Below, one piece after another: positions 47,356-58,266 of a DNA stretch of 64,000 nt; position 1 is the first letter of the stretch; every line of letters starts with the position of its first letter. The notes under the pieces were generated by a model that did not search any database, was not told the origin of the DNA, and worked only from the letters and a program-made list of their open reading frames with translations. Made by a program: the position numbers and the translations under genes. The DNA is from Boesenbergia rotunda (taxonomy: Eukaryota; Streptophyta; Magnoliopsida; Zingiberales; Zingiberaceae). The stretch is taken from contig JAGFNQ010004751.1 of assembly GCA_024364735.1 (NCBI GenBank), positions 185,637 through 249,636 on the forward strand. The letters run 5' to 3'.

Positions 47356-47798
47356 TCCTGATCGGGGATTAGGCATGGTATAGAAAATCCTAGCTTGGAG
47401 GGCTAGGTGTTGGAAAATCCTAACCTGGAGGGTTAGGTGTGGAAAATCCTAGCTTGGAGGGCTAGGTATTGAAAAGTCCTAATTCGGAAGGGTTGGGTGA
47501 AAATTCCTAGCTTGGAGGGCTAGGTGAAAAGTCCTAACTTGGAGGGTTAGGTGAAAAGTCCCAACTTAGAGGGTTAGGTGAAAAAGTCCTGGCTTGGAGG
47601 GTCAGGTCCTAGCTTGGAGGGCTAGGTCTGGAAAAGTCCTAATTCGGAAGAGTTGGGTGAAAGGTCCTAGCTTGGAGGGCTAGGTGAAAAGTCCTAACTT
47701 GGAGGGTTAGGTGAAAATTCCCAACTTGGAGGGTTAGGTTAAAAATTCTTAGCTTGGAGGGCTAAGGTGGATGAAATCCTAGCTTGGAGGGCTAGGTT
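47356..47798. repeat. Class 1 hairpin array (B-III 3' LTR)
   Basis: About fifteen units, including CTTAGC/GCTAAG at 47749-47767, where both arms differ from the common CCTAGC/GCTAGG in a matched way. Confidence 0.92.
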
Positions 47799-47806
47799 TA
47801 AGTCCC

Positions 47807-48413
47807 TGGATTGGTCTGGTGACCGATCAGGGAAGTTGGCACGCTACTCCTTCGTGGATCAGTCTGGTGATCGATCCAGCAATGACTGATCAGTCTGGTG
47901 ACCGATCAGGGAGCGCACAGTGAGGTTGGGAACCTACTGTGTGGCTCCTAATCGGTCTGGTGACCGTCAGGGAGCACACAGTGAGGTTGGGAACCTACTA
48001 TGTGGATCCTGATCGGTCTGGTGACCGATCAGGGAGCAGGTTGTTGCCTCGTTGCTTGGCTCCTGATCGGTCCGGTGACCGATCAGGGAGCAGGCAGCTT
48101 CCTCACTGCCTTGCTCCTGATCGATCTGGTGACCGATCAGGGAGCCCACAGTGAGTTGATTCTCCCGCTGATTAGTTCGTGAACGGTCCGGTGACCGATC
48201 AAAGACTTAGGATTTGATTTCCGCGGTTACTGTTCACTCAGATGTGGACCGATCAGGCTTGAGCCTGATCGGTCTGGTGACTGATCAGGCTTCACTCTGA
48301 TCGGTCTGGTGACTGATCAGGCTTGTGTCGCCGCGAGAGCTGGGAGTCCCAGCAAAGTGGTGGATCGGTCTGGTGACCGACCCACGAGCCCTGGATCAGT
48401 CCGGTGATCGATC
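47807..48413. repeat. Class 2 hairpin array (B-III 3' LTR)
   Basis: About eleven hairpins with TGGT or CGGT loops. It has two, not three, of the 62-bp units, so the array lengths of the two LTRs already differ. Confidence 0.92.
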
Positions 48414-48804
48414 ACTTTAATTCAAAATGCACTGTCAGACGGTCTGATCGCGTCTGAACGTATCCGATTCTCTGCGCTTAACATCTGATACACGATTTTC
48501 TGCTTGATATGCTATGCTAACACTCTGATTGAGCTGCAGGTGATAGGGATGGATTCAAACACTCAAGGAGAGTCAATGGAGGCCTTTCCTTGGAGCAGGT
48601 TTGTCTGTTTTTCCATCTCAGGTTGCAACGGACACTGGCGCTGGCTGGAGCTGCTGACTAGGGCTGGTCTGAGGGAAGCTCAGGGAGTCCAGAAGAGCTC
48701 AGTGGTGGCTGGTGGTTGCAGGTGAGCAGCTGGAGGCTGAAGTGAGATGTTGTCACCTGGCGTTCAAGAGGGAAACAAAAGGAGCGGTGTGGAGAAGAGC
48801 AAGA

Positions 48805-49031
48805 ACGGTTGGATCTCGTCCCTTCCTTCGAGTTACGCGAGGTAATAAGTAAATTAGTTTACGTTTCTGCAAAATTTTAAATATATGATCATGTTTACAC
48901 AAGATAAAGTTGCATGCTTAGATGTGTAGTTAAATAATCTAAGAAATTATTTATGCTAAATCTTTCGCTACACGTAATTAATTTTAAAATTACGAACCCG
49001 CATCCATGTCAACATGCACCCGGTCCCAACA
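48805..49031 (+). repeat. 3' LTR of A-II, last 227 bp
   Basis: From GGTTGGATCTCGTCCC to GTCCCAACA, matching the end of the A-II 5' LTR (34846-35072). It is followed by the CCTTG duplication and the rest of the B-II LTR. Confidence 0.9.
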
Positions 49032-49036
49032 CCTTG
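49032..49036. repeat. Target duplication of A-II, right (CCTTG)
   Basis: Matches 32653-32657. The B-II LTR continues from here as ACATCCTC, as in its intact 3' LTR. Confidence 0.92.
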
Positions 49037-49226
49037 TACATCCTCATCTTAGCGATTGTGTGGTTTGTTTTTAAGTTACTGCATTTCTGTTTTTACTGTT
49101 AAACTTGTATTGCTTCCGCTGTGCTACTAACCCTATGTGCAGAAGTTGAAAAGAGAAGTCATTTTTGTATCTGGCTATATTCACCCCCACCCCCACCCCC
49201 CGTCTCTAGCCATCCAAGTTCCAACA
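49037..49226 (+). repeat. 5' LTR of B-II, part 2
   Basis: Last 190 bp of the LTR, including the C-rich run and GTTCCAACA end. It matches 54522-54702. Confidence 0.92.
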
Positions 49227-49228
49227 TG

Positions 49229-49241
49229 TGGTATCAGAGCT
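49229..49241 (+). other. Primer binding site of B-II
   Basis: TGGTATCAGAGCT two bases after the LTR end, complementary to initiator tRNA-Met. Confidence 0.9.
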
Positions 49242-49284
49242 TGGGGCTCTATTCACGGCTTAACATCCGAGAGCTTACAACAAG

Positions 49285-50549
49285 ATGGCTGGAAGAGAAG
49301 GGTTGAGTACAAACCGACATCCATTCTTCGACGGCAGGTATTTCCAATATTGGAGATCAAGGATGGAGTTTTATTTGAAGACAAACATGAGCATGTGGTT
49401 CTCAGTGAAGGAGGGTTTCTCTCCTCCAAAGGATATTGAGGGAAAAGATCTTGACTTCTCCATGTGGTCGGCTGAGCAAATTAAAAGGGGGAAGCCAATG
49501 CCAAAGCTGTTGTCACCTTGCAATGTGGGATGAACAAAGAGCAGCTAATCAAGGTTAGTCCCTTCACAAGTGCAAAGGATCAATGGAATAAGCTTATCGA
49601 ACTCCATGAGGGCACCCGGGACTCAAGAATAGCCAAGAAGGACCTCCTTCACAATCAACTCCAAAATCTGTCCATGGAAGAAAATGAAAAGGTAAGTGAA
49701 CTCCATGGAAGATTCAAAGAGATCCTCAATGGCTTACATTCCATCAATGAAAAGGTAGAAAATCGGGATCTAGTAAGGTTAGTTCTAAAAGCTTTTCCAA
49801 GGAATACATTGTGGTCATCCATGGTCGATGCCTACAAGGTTTCCAAGGATCTTTCCTTAGTTAAGTTAGAAGATCTATTCTGTGAAATGGAATTACATGA
49901 GATCTCTAACCAAGGCTCCGAAGAGAAAGGGGTTGCTTTTGTGGCAGGAAAGGAGGAGAAGCGCACCCATCACTTTGCTTTCATGGCACTAGAGGAGTCA
50001 AAGGAGGAATGTGATGATGAATCAAGTAGCTCCTCAATCGCGCCTTCATCATCTTCGGATGATGAAGAGGTAATCACTCCCGAGTTAGATAAGTGCTATA
50101 GAGCTATCGCATGTTTAACCAAATTGTTAAAGAAATCTAAGAATAATGTTAAGTCATTGAAGTTGGAAGTAAAAGAATTAAAATCCTCTAAGGTTGAGGA
50201 TATTAATGACTTCCATAATGAATCCCTTGAAAATGAGAACAAGATCTTGAAGGGTGAAATTGAAAATCTCAAGATTATTCTTGAGAAATTCTCAACTAGA
50301 TCTAAAACTCTAGACATGATCTTAAACTCCCAAAGGGCGGTTTACAATAAGGCCGGTATAGGTTACCGATCTAAGGATCCAACCTTTGTATCCTTAATGT
50401 CAAGAACCCAATTTAGTGCACAAAATAATTCTAATGTTCCTAGGGTTAAAAAGAAAATGACTAAGGCAAGGGTGCCAAAGTCTTTGATTGAAGGTTCATT
50501 AGGTCCCAAAATTTGGGTACCTAAAACCTCAATATTTAGAATTGTATAA
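49285..50549 (+). pseudogene. B-II gag, nearly intact, no zinc knuckle
   Basis: ATG at 49285 (MAGREGLSTNRHPFFDG). One frameshift near 49500 separates the first 70 residues from a 343-codon open frame (49518-50549). Capsid-like region: KDQWNKLIELHEGTRDSRIAKKDL and NEKVSELHGRFKEILNGLHS, then LVKLEDLFCEMELHEIS. Where B-I and B-III have the lysine-rich zinc-knuckle segment, this copy jumps from VAFVAGKEEK to THHFAFMALEE, so the knuckle is deleted in frame. Then comes a strong coiled coil (about residues 180-270) and GIGYRSKDPTF, ending in TAA. Almost all of it is open while pol is gone, which fits a gag-only element. Confidence 0.9.
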
Positions 50550-52905
50550 GCATTATTTGAGGGGGAGTATCTATCAACATTGGTTGTTGATAATTGGTAC
50601 TCCAAACACAATTATAATGATATACTCTTGAATGTAGTGTTTTATGAAATTTCACTTGAGTAGTAAGAAAATTTTCAAGCAACAAATAATATTATATCCA
50701 TGCTTGAAAATAAATCTACAAGTTTTGGAAAACTTATATATATTGCATGAACGGTTTAGATTGACACATAACTTGCTTATACCATGGATTGCTTAAGATG
50801 ATCAGTTTTATTATTGAATTTTATGGTTCAAGCATAAGAGGTTGTCTTTGGTGAACATATGCCATGATTTTCTTGTATGTAGTATACAACATGATTGCAT
50901 GCATACTTGCTTTGGAAGCCTAATACAAACTTGATTTTAAATCGGTTGGAACCATGACCTTAATACACACTTGGAAGTATGACTTTTCAACCCAATCCAT
51001 GAGTTTTAGCTTCAATATGCCATGATTAGGATTGAACTCCATAGTTCACTGTAAATCTAGAAGTTAGCCAAAATACTTGCAATAACTTAAGATATATCTT
51101 AGGTTTAAGTGTTATGTTTGAGATGAACCTAGTTGAGTATGACATGACTTTAATGTATGTGTTATTAATGTTAATCTATGACATGCCAAGTTTGTTTAAG
51201 AACAAGATCAACACATAATTTGAACTGATCACTCATAAGGTGTTGATAGATAAAAACATGAGCTTAAGGATTAGGCTTAGGTTTTGCTTAAGGTATTTTG
51301 TTTGGTGAACATGATTAAGTATGCCATGATTTAGTCTATGTGCTATTAACATTAGTCTATGGCATGAAAATTTTAGTTAAGAACAGTATGCTCACATAGT
51401 TATGATGTTTCAAAATTCAGCACTCAAGTTCCATGATTTGCTATAAAGTCTGATTATCAAGGTAGATTGGATTATCAAAATTGTTTGGAATGAACATGAT
51501 CATAATTGGAATATTTTGATACACACATGATCATATCTTGATACTCATGTTGTATAGGTATGTTTGGAAAATCGATTATATTTTGATATTATCTTGATAC
51601 AAACATGCTGGACAGAGTTGAGGATTATGAAATTGATAAATATTTTGAAAAAACTTGATCATCCATTGACTTTGATACAAATTTAATATCGACTTGATAC
51701 AAATCTGTTTTGAAGTATCTAACTTAGATTTTGGGAACCTGATCATGCTTTGATGCAAACATGTTTTGATATTCAACTTCATGCTTAGAAAATACTGATC
51801 ATGCTCTAACACAAATCATGTTGATCATTTTGGAAAATGGATTTTAGTTAAAAGAAACCCTTTAGGATCAATGGGATTGAATCTAATTGAATTAGGGTTT
51901 CTGAAATCTCGTTTTTGAAACTGTACAATGAAACAAATCTGATTTCAGAGTTTCTGAAACTCAGTTTCTGAAATCTGGTTCAGAAAACCTCTCTGTATCA
52001 AACCAGATCGGTCCACAGACCAATCAGGACTCACCCTGATCGGTCCACCGACCGATCCAGGAAAGTCTGATCGGTCTGGTGACCGATCAGATCAATACTG
52101 ATTCTCAGATCATTCCAAATTGTATCAGACCACTCCTCAGACCAATCCCCCTTCATCAATTTTGATGAAGTATCAATAGAACTGAGTAGTAGGATGATGG
52201 TCAAGATACTTGGAACAAAACCTAATACTGATTTGATACAAACCTATGTTGGAATGTTCAAATTCATAAGAAAGGGTTTGTTGAGTCATCACTCTTGGTC
52301 TTAATGTCGTGTTTCAGAATTTTTTCTGAAATGACGAATATTAATGGAGTCTACACCTTTGTTTTGGAATGCAAATTGTTAATGCAGTCTGATCAGGAAT
52401 GTATCAGAGTTTCAGAAATGTGTCTGAAATTGATAGCTCCCCAGACTAATCAGACATTTTTCCTATATCAAGTAATCAATGAATCTGATCGGTCATGGAG
52501 ACCAATCAGAATTATGTGATGGATACAGCTGCATTCCTTACTTGTCATATGAAACATATACAGTCTTTGACCATGATATACTTCTGTATATGTTTTCATG
52601 TGAAATTACACTTTTTGGCGTATGATGCATATACATTGTTGCCATGATACATTTATGGTATATGCCCTTCATATGCAATTCAAAAATTATTCTTTGATTA
52701 TTTTGGGTTTGGGGAGAGACCCGTGTTTGAGAGGGAGGTATGTTCCAACTTAATAACCATACCCTTTTCGATGTTTGACAAGGGGGAGAAAATGGTTGAT
52801 TAAGTTTAGGGTTATTGTAGGGGGAGAATTTTGATTCCCTTACGATAATTGAACTGCCTTCAATTGATCATCAATGCCTAAACTTAAATCGGGGTGTCAA
52901 ACAAC
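50550..52905 (+). other. B-II region in place of pol and ORF3
   Basis: About 2.35 kb of AT-rich sequence. The first 60 bp still resemble the start of pol (GAGGGGGAGTATC, then a decayed protease start), after which no protease, integrase, RT or ORF3 can be recognised. Many loose repeats of TGATACAAACATG type occur (51480-51830). Two class 2 hairpins lie at 52005-52090. The last 250 bp match the family B 3' noncoding region with its purine tracts. Confidence 0.8.
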
Positions 52906-52919
52906 AAAAAGGGGGAGAT
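52906..52919 (+). promoter_or_regulatory. Polypurine tract of B-II
   Basis: AAAAAGGGGGAGAT next to the 3' LTR. Confidence 0.92.
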
Positions 52920-53008
52920 TGTTGATGCAGTCTAACCCTGATTGTTATTTTGGTGTTGACACCGATTTAAGTTTTGATTTAAGTCTGGTTAAACACATGG
53001 GGATTAAG

Positions 53009-53370
53009 TCCTAGTCGCGGACTGGGCACGAAATCCTAGCTTGGAGGGCTAGGTGAAAAGTCCTAACTAGGAGGGTTGGGTGAAAAGTCCTATCTTGGAG
53101 GGCTAGGTGAAAAGTCCTAATTTGGAGGGTTAGGTGAAAAGTCCAACCTAGAGGGTTAGGTGAAAAGTCCTAGCTTGGAGGGCTAGGTGAAAAGTCCTAG
53201 CTTGGAGGGCTAGGTGAAAAGTCCTAACTTGGAGGGTTGGGTGAAAAGTCCTAGCTTGGAGGGCTAGGTGATGAAATCCTAGTGAGTGAAGCCAGGTCCT
53301 AGCTTGGGAAGCTAGGTTGAAGTCCCAGTGAGTGAGACTGGACACGGAGTCTTGGTCCGGGGGACTAAGA
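53009..53370. repeat. Class 1 hairpin array (B-II 3' LTR)
   Basis: About eleven units of the CCTAGC/GCTAGG and CCTAAC/GTTAGG types, closed by CCTAGCTT/AAGCTAGG, CCCAGT/ACTGG and a final wobble stem. Confidence 0.92.
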
Positions 53371-53429
53371 ACGAGTCAGAAAAGGGCTAGAGGCTTATTC
53401 TCGTGACTTAGAGTGGGTTTGGCCTTGCC

Positions 53430-53861
53430 TGGATCGGTCTGGTGACCGATCAGGGAAGTTGGCACGGAGTTCCCTCGTGGATCGGTCTGGTGACCGATCC
53501 AGCGATGTCTGATCGGTCTCGTGACCGATCAGGGAACATACGGTGACTTTGGCAAACCTTACTGATCGACTCCTGATCGGTCTGGTGACCGATCAGGTTT
53601 ACTGTTCGGATCGTTCTGGTGAATGATCAAATGTCGCGAGTTTTTCACTATGACCGATCAGGGTGGGTCCTGATCGGTCTGAGCATGTCCTGATCGGTCT
53701 AGTGACCGATCAGGCCACAGCCTGATTGGTCTAGGGACCGATCTGGAGTATGTAACAAACTACTGGATAGGTCTGGGGACCAATTAGGAGTGTGCAGAAG
53801 ACTGCTGGATCGGTCTGGTGACCGATCAGGATCCTCTCTGATCGGTCTGGGGATCGATCAG
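53430..53861. repeat. Class 2 hairpin array (B-II 3' LTR)
   Basis: About ten hairpins. The counterpart of the GATCGTTC/GAACGATC unit is here GATCGTTC/GAATGATC, still pairable through G-T. Confidence 0.92.
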
Positions 53862-54702
53862 GAGCAGAACCTTAATTCAAATACGCTGTCAGAAGTTTTT
53901 GATCGCGTCTGTTTTCACTGCCGATTCTCTGTTACTTGCTGATTTCATTTGATATCGATTTGCTAAGCCTCTATTGGAGTGTGCATGTGATAGCAGGTGA
54001 TTCAAACACTCAAGGAGGGTCAATGGGAGGCTTTCCTTGGAGCAGGTTTGTTTGTTTCTCCTTCTCAGGTTTCAACGGCAACTGGAGCAGCTAGCGACTG
54101 ACGGAGACTCAGCTAGAGTGGAGGTCTTCAGTGGACTGAGTGCTCAAGGAGGTCAGTGGGTTCATGCTGGCTCAAGGGATGCTGATGGAGCCTGGCGATG
54201 AAGCAGGAGCTTAAGAGGAAGATGAGAAACAGAGGCAAGAAGAACGAACAGGAAAACAAGCAAGTGTGGCTGTGGGTTTCGCTGTTTGTTGTGCTCCTTG
54301 TGTAGCTTCTCTCTTGAGCTTTCTTGCTACTGTCTTGTGAGAGGTTCCTCCTTAGCCTCGTGAGCTTACCTTGTATCCTATTGAGACACTTGTGGAGAGG
54401 TTTCTCCACCGAGAAGGAGGCGCTGTTTATCCGGGTCACCGGGGCTTAATCTGCCAACGATCAAGGGATCACCCACTTCACGGGCACGCCAAGGAGTAGG
54501 GGCAAGTTATCCCCGAACCTTGTACATCCTCGTCTTAGCGACTGTGTGGTTTGTTTTTCAGTTACTGTATTTCTGTTTCTGCTGTTAAACTTGTATTGCT
54601 TCTGCTGTGCTACTAACCCTAAGTGCAGAAGTTCAAAAGAGAAGTCATTTTTGTATCTGGCTATATTCACCCCCCCCCTCTCTAGCCATCCAAGTTCCAA
54701 CA

Positions 54703-54707
54703 ATGAT
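54703..54707. repeat. Target duplication of B-II, right (ATGAT)
   Basis: ATGAT directly after the B-II 3' LTR, at the point where the G1 protease frame resumes. Confidence 0.92.
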
Positions 54708-57700
54708 ATCATCTTAGGGATGGATTTCTTGATCAAGTACAGTGCCTCTATTGAATGCCGCAGAAGAAGAGTAAAGTTCACGCTAGAAGCAGAACTTCCA
54801 TTCGAGTTTGTCGGAGACCCGAAGAGAAAGACAAAAAGGTTTCTTTCTAATCTACAAGCTCACAAGATGTTAGATAATGGATGTTCTGGTTATTTAGCGC
54901 ATATAGTAGATGCAAGGCAAAGAGAAGAGATAAAGAAAGAAGAAGTACGGGTAGTTTGTGACTATCCGGAGGTGTTTCCTGAAGAGTTACCAGGACTGCC
55001 TCCCAGTCGGGAAATCGAGTTGGCTCCAGGGACCAACCCGATTTCAAAGGCACCTTATCGAATGGCGCCAGCAGAATTGAAAGAACTGCAAGAACAACTA
55101 CAGGAGTTGCTCGACATGGGCTTCATCCGCCCTAGTCATTCACCTTGGGGAGCTCCTATGTTGTTCGTCAAGAAGAAGGATGGATCTATGTGGATGTGCA
55201 TAGATTATCGAGCCTTGAACAAGGTGACTATCAAGAACAAATATCCTTTGCAAAGGATAGATGATTTATTTGATCAGTTTAAGGGGACAACCGTGTTTTC
55301 CAAGATAGATCTGCGGTCAGGTTCCATCAACTCAAAGTCAATGAGAGTGATGTGCCGAGAACGGCTTTCCGAACAAGATATGGACACTACGAGTTTGTGG
55401 TCATGCCTTTTGGAGTGACAAATGCCCCTGCAACGTTTATGGATCTAATGAATCGAGTTTTCAAGGAGTTTCTTGATAAGTTCGTCATAGTCTTCATTGA
55501 TGATATCCTAGTCTAATCAAAGTCTCAGGAAGAACATGACGAACATCTGAGGGTAGTGTTGAAGACGCTACAACAACAGAAATTATATGCCAAGTTTTCA
55601 AAGTGTGAATTTTGGCTTGACCGAGTGGCTTTCCTAGGCCACATCATTTCCAAGGAAGGTATTATGGTAGACCCCGCCAAGATTGAAGCAGTTAGTAATT
55701 GGGATCGACCAAAGAATGCTAGTGAGATCCGGAGCTTTCTGGGATTAGCAGGGTACTACAGAAGATTCGTGGAGGACTTCTCCAAGATAGCTTCTCCACT
55801 AACCGCCCTTACCAGAAAGAATAAGAAGTACGAATGGACTGAAGATTGTGAGCGGAGTTTTATTGAGTTGAAGAAGAGATTGACGAGTGCTCCCATTCTT
55901 ACAGTTCCAGAAAGTGATAGAAGTTTTGACATATATAGTGATGCCTCAAAGTGGGGACTTGGAGTTGTACTCATGAAAGAAGGCAAAGTCATTGCTTATG
56001 CCTTCCGGCAACTCAAGGATTATGAAAAGAACTACCCTACTCATGATCTTGAGTTAGACGCCGTAGTCTTCTCCCTCAAAATATGGAGACATTACCTATA
56101 CGGAGTCCAGTGCAGGATTTACACAGATCACCAGAGTCTGAGATATTTCTTCACTCAGAAGGACCTGAATATGAGACAGCGAAGGTGGCTGGAGTTAGTT
56201 AAAGATTATGACTGTGAGATTCTCTACCACCCCGGCAAAGCAAATAGGGTGGCTGATGCATTAAGTAGAAAGACTTGCGCGACTTTGATATCCCTGTCAT
56301 CACTGTCACCACCACTGCAGAAAGAGATAGTAGATTATGGAGTGGAGATCGTAGATGAGCAACTCTCAGTATTGGCACTAGAGTCAACTCTACTTGAGGA
56401 TATACAGAGAAAGCAAGAGCAAGATTCTGATATTCAAATGATCAAGAAAGAGATGCAAGAAGGAGAAAGTAAAGAGTTTAGAGTATCTGACAGTGGAATA
56501 CTCTATTATGGAGACCGTCTATGTGTCCCTAGCAGTGAGGAGCTAAAAAAGATGATTCTTGAGGAAGCCCATAGAACTCCCTACTCTCAGCATCCTGGTT
56601 CTACCAAAATGTACCAGGATTTGAAAAGAATATTTTGGTGGTCTGGAATGAAAAGAGATGTAGCTAAGTATGTCAGTACATGCCTGATGTGCCAAAGAGT
56701 GAAAGAAGAACACCAGAGGCCAGGAGGAGTCCTACAACCTATACTGATTCCGGAGTGGAAATGGGAAGACATAGCCATGGACTTCATTGTTGGTCTACCC
56801 AAGACAACAAATGGCTATGATGCTATCTGGGTAATAGTAGACAGATTGACCAAGTCTGCCCATTTATTGGCAATCAAAGTGTCCTACTCTATTGAAAGAC
56901 TAGCCCAGTTATATGTTCAGGAAGTGATCCGACTGCATGGAGTTCCGAAGACCATTATCTCCGACAGAGATGGTCGTTTCACTTTGCATTTTTGGGAATG
57001 TGTACAAACAGCACTTGGCACCAAACTGAAGTTTAGCACAGCTTTCCATCCTCAGACTGATGGGCAGACAGAAAGAGTAAATCAAGTTTTAGAAGATATG
57101 CTCAGAACTTGTGCATTAGATCTCAAAGGCAGTTGGTGCAAGTACTTATGTTTAGCTGAGTTCGCTTACAATAACAGTTACCAAGCTACTATTGGTATGA
57201 CACCTTATGAAGCTCTTTATGGTAGGAAGTGCAGATCTCCTATCTGTTGGTATGAAGGTAGTGAGAAGAAAGAAATGGGGTTTCAGGCTGATCTTATTGA
57301 GGATACCACGGAAGCTATAAAGAGCATCCGCCAAAGAATAGAAACTGCTCAGAGTAGGCAGAAGAGTTATGTCGATGTGCGGCGTAGACCACTAGAGTTC
57401 AAAGTTGGGGATATAGTTTTCCTCAAAATAGCCCCCATGAAAGGAGTAATGAGATTTGGCAAGAAGGGTAAGCTAAGTCCTCGTTACATAGGACTCTACC
57501 TAGTAACTAAAAGAGTTGGCAAGGTAGCTTATCAGTTAGAGCTACCTCCAGAGATGTCAGCCATTCACAATGTGTTCCATGTCTCAATGTTGAAGAAACA
57601 TGATCCCGATGCCAACCAAGTGATTGAGCCACAGACAATACAAGTTCAAGAAGATCTCATATATGAAAGTCGACCTATTCAGATAATAGATCGAGCAGTC

Positions 57701-57744
57701 AAGAAACTGAGGAACAAAGAAGTACTCCTAGTGAAGGTTCTATG
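54703..57744 (+). pseudogene. Gypsy G1 pol (protease end, RT, RNase H, integrase, partial chromodomain)
   Basis: Continues the protease fragment of 30708-30899 (ILGMDFLIKYSA). RT: PYRMAPAELKELQEQL, SPWGAPMLFVKKKDG, a one-base loss near 55322, VMPFGVTNAPATF, VFIDDILV with a stop two codons later (55516), AKFSKCEFW and FLGLAGYYRRFV. RNase H: DIYSDASKWGLG, THDLELDAVV, TDHQSLRYF. Integrase: HPGSTKMYQDL...CLMCQ zinc finger, MDFIVGLPKT, SDRDGRF, TDGQTERVN. The C terminus enters a Tekay/Del-type chromodomain (RPIQIIDRAVKKLRNKEV) but is cut at LVKVL by the LTR at 57745, losing its last 26 or so residues compared with G2. Confidence 0.92.
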
Positions 57745-58040
57745 TGTAACGCCCCAAATTTTGGGCTTGCTTCCGATTGTAAAAAGGGCACAAAAATGTC
57801 GATATATATTATCAGATTGTATGACATTTATTTCATAAATGAATAAAATTACCTTTTTGTGATTTCATGATTTAATGTTATGTGATTTCATTAGAAAGGA
57901 TTAGGAATATGTAATTGCATAAATTAGAATATGTGATTTCATGAATTGGAATATGTGATTGCATAAATGTGATTTGAGAATATGAGAGTGAATTGGGCTA
58001 ATAGGCTTTGCAAAAGTGAAAAACCAAAGAGGAGCAAAAA

Positions 58041-58120
58041 TATGCTCTTGCCGAGGATCGAACCTTGGAACTCTTAGTAAGCAAAGCCTTGAAAAGCAAC
58101 GAAGTAACCAATTCACCCAG
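58041..58120 (-). other. tRNA-like segment in Tekay LTR (antisense)
   Basis: On the minus strand GGTTCGATCC (58055-58064) matches the Pol III B box. It sits in a T-arm-like stem (CCAAG with CTCGG, one mismatch) and is preceded by a GGTTA D-loop-like element about 40 bp upstream. The G2 LTR has a related segment. No intact tRNA fold can be drawn. Confidence 0.4.
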
Positions 58121-58258
58121 TAGGGGATTGCTGAGAGAAAGGAAGGGAAATTCTTGTTAAGGGTTAGGGAATGTGAAAGGGTAGAGGAAGAGACTCTTGA
58201 TGAGAAACCCCTTAGTGAAGAGACACTTGGAGAAGAGGCACCTTGCCTCTTCCCTTAG

Positions 58259-58266
58259 TATAAATA
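58259..58266 (+). promoter_or_regulatory. TATA box in Tekay LTR
   Basis: TATAAATA followed by AGAGGG, 480 bp downstream of the LTR start, in a plausible core promoter position. Confidence 0.55.

Larger units (their letters stand above)
37414..48807 (+). mobile_element. Copia element B-III, nearly complete family B copy
   Basis: 5' LTR (37414-39608), primer site (39611), gag, pol, spacer, ORF3, polypurine tract and most of the 3' LTR (47271-48807). It is the best guide to family B structure because nothing interrupts it. It sits in A-II protease sequence. Its right end is joined to the A-II LTR with a 3-bp overlap (ACG), so no second target duplication survives. Stops occur in all three coding regions. 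Confidence 0.92.
47271..48807 (+). repeat. 3' LTR of B-III, truncated
   Basis: Same order and nearly the same units as its 5' LTR up to about 1540 bp, then fused to the A-II LTR. The missing tail corresponds to about 38993-39608. Confidence 0.92.
32658..49031 (+). mobile_element. Copia element A-II, disrupted by B-III
   Basis: Family A copia element inserted in the B-II 5' LTR with a CCTTG duplication. It keeps a complete 5' LTR, primer site, leader and gag-protease remnant. From 37414 it is replaced by B-III, and only the last 227 bp of its 3' LTR survive (48805-49031). Its integrase, RT, RNase H and most of the 3' LTR were lost in one deletion that also removed the end of B-III. Confidence 0.9.
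30900..54702 (+). mobile_element. Copia element B-II: gag-only family B element
   Basis: Complete insertion with both LTRs and a perfect 5-bp duplication inside the G1 protease gene. After removing nested A-II and B-III it is about 7.4 kb: 5' LTR (30900-32657 plus 49037-49226), primer site, gag (49285-50549), 2.4 kb without pol, polypurine tract and 3' LTR (52920-54702). Pol and ORF3 are absent rather than merely mutated. Mobilisation would need proteins from full-length B elements. Confidence 0.92.
52920..54702 (+). repeat. 3' LTR of B-II (1783 bp)
   Basis: Complete from TGTTGATGCAGTC to GTTCCAACA and closest to the B-II 5' LTR, sharing its distinctive closing hairpins, but with fewer class 1 units. 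It is followed by the ATGAT duplication. Confidence 0.93.

Noticed and set aside
47939..48154. Long ORFs reading DRSGDRSG or GHQTDQEP
   Set aside because: They are translations of the class 2 hairpin array in several frames on both strands. Similar ORFs appear at every array (25756-26010, 29008-29238, 38145-38396).
50550..52905. Possible host gene in the long AT-rich part of B-II
   Set aside because: Only short ORFs without family resemblance are present. Both ends match family B sequence, so it is internal element DNA.
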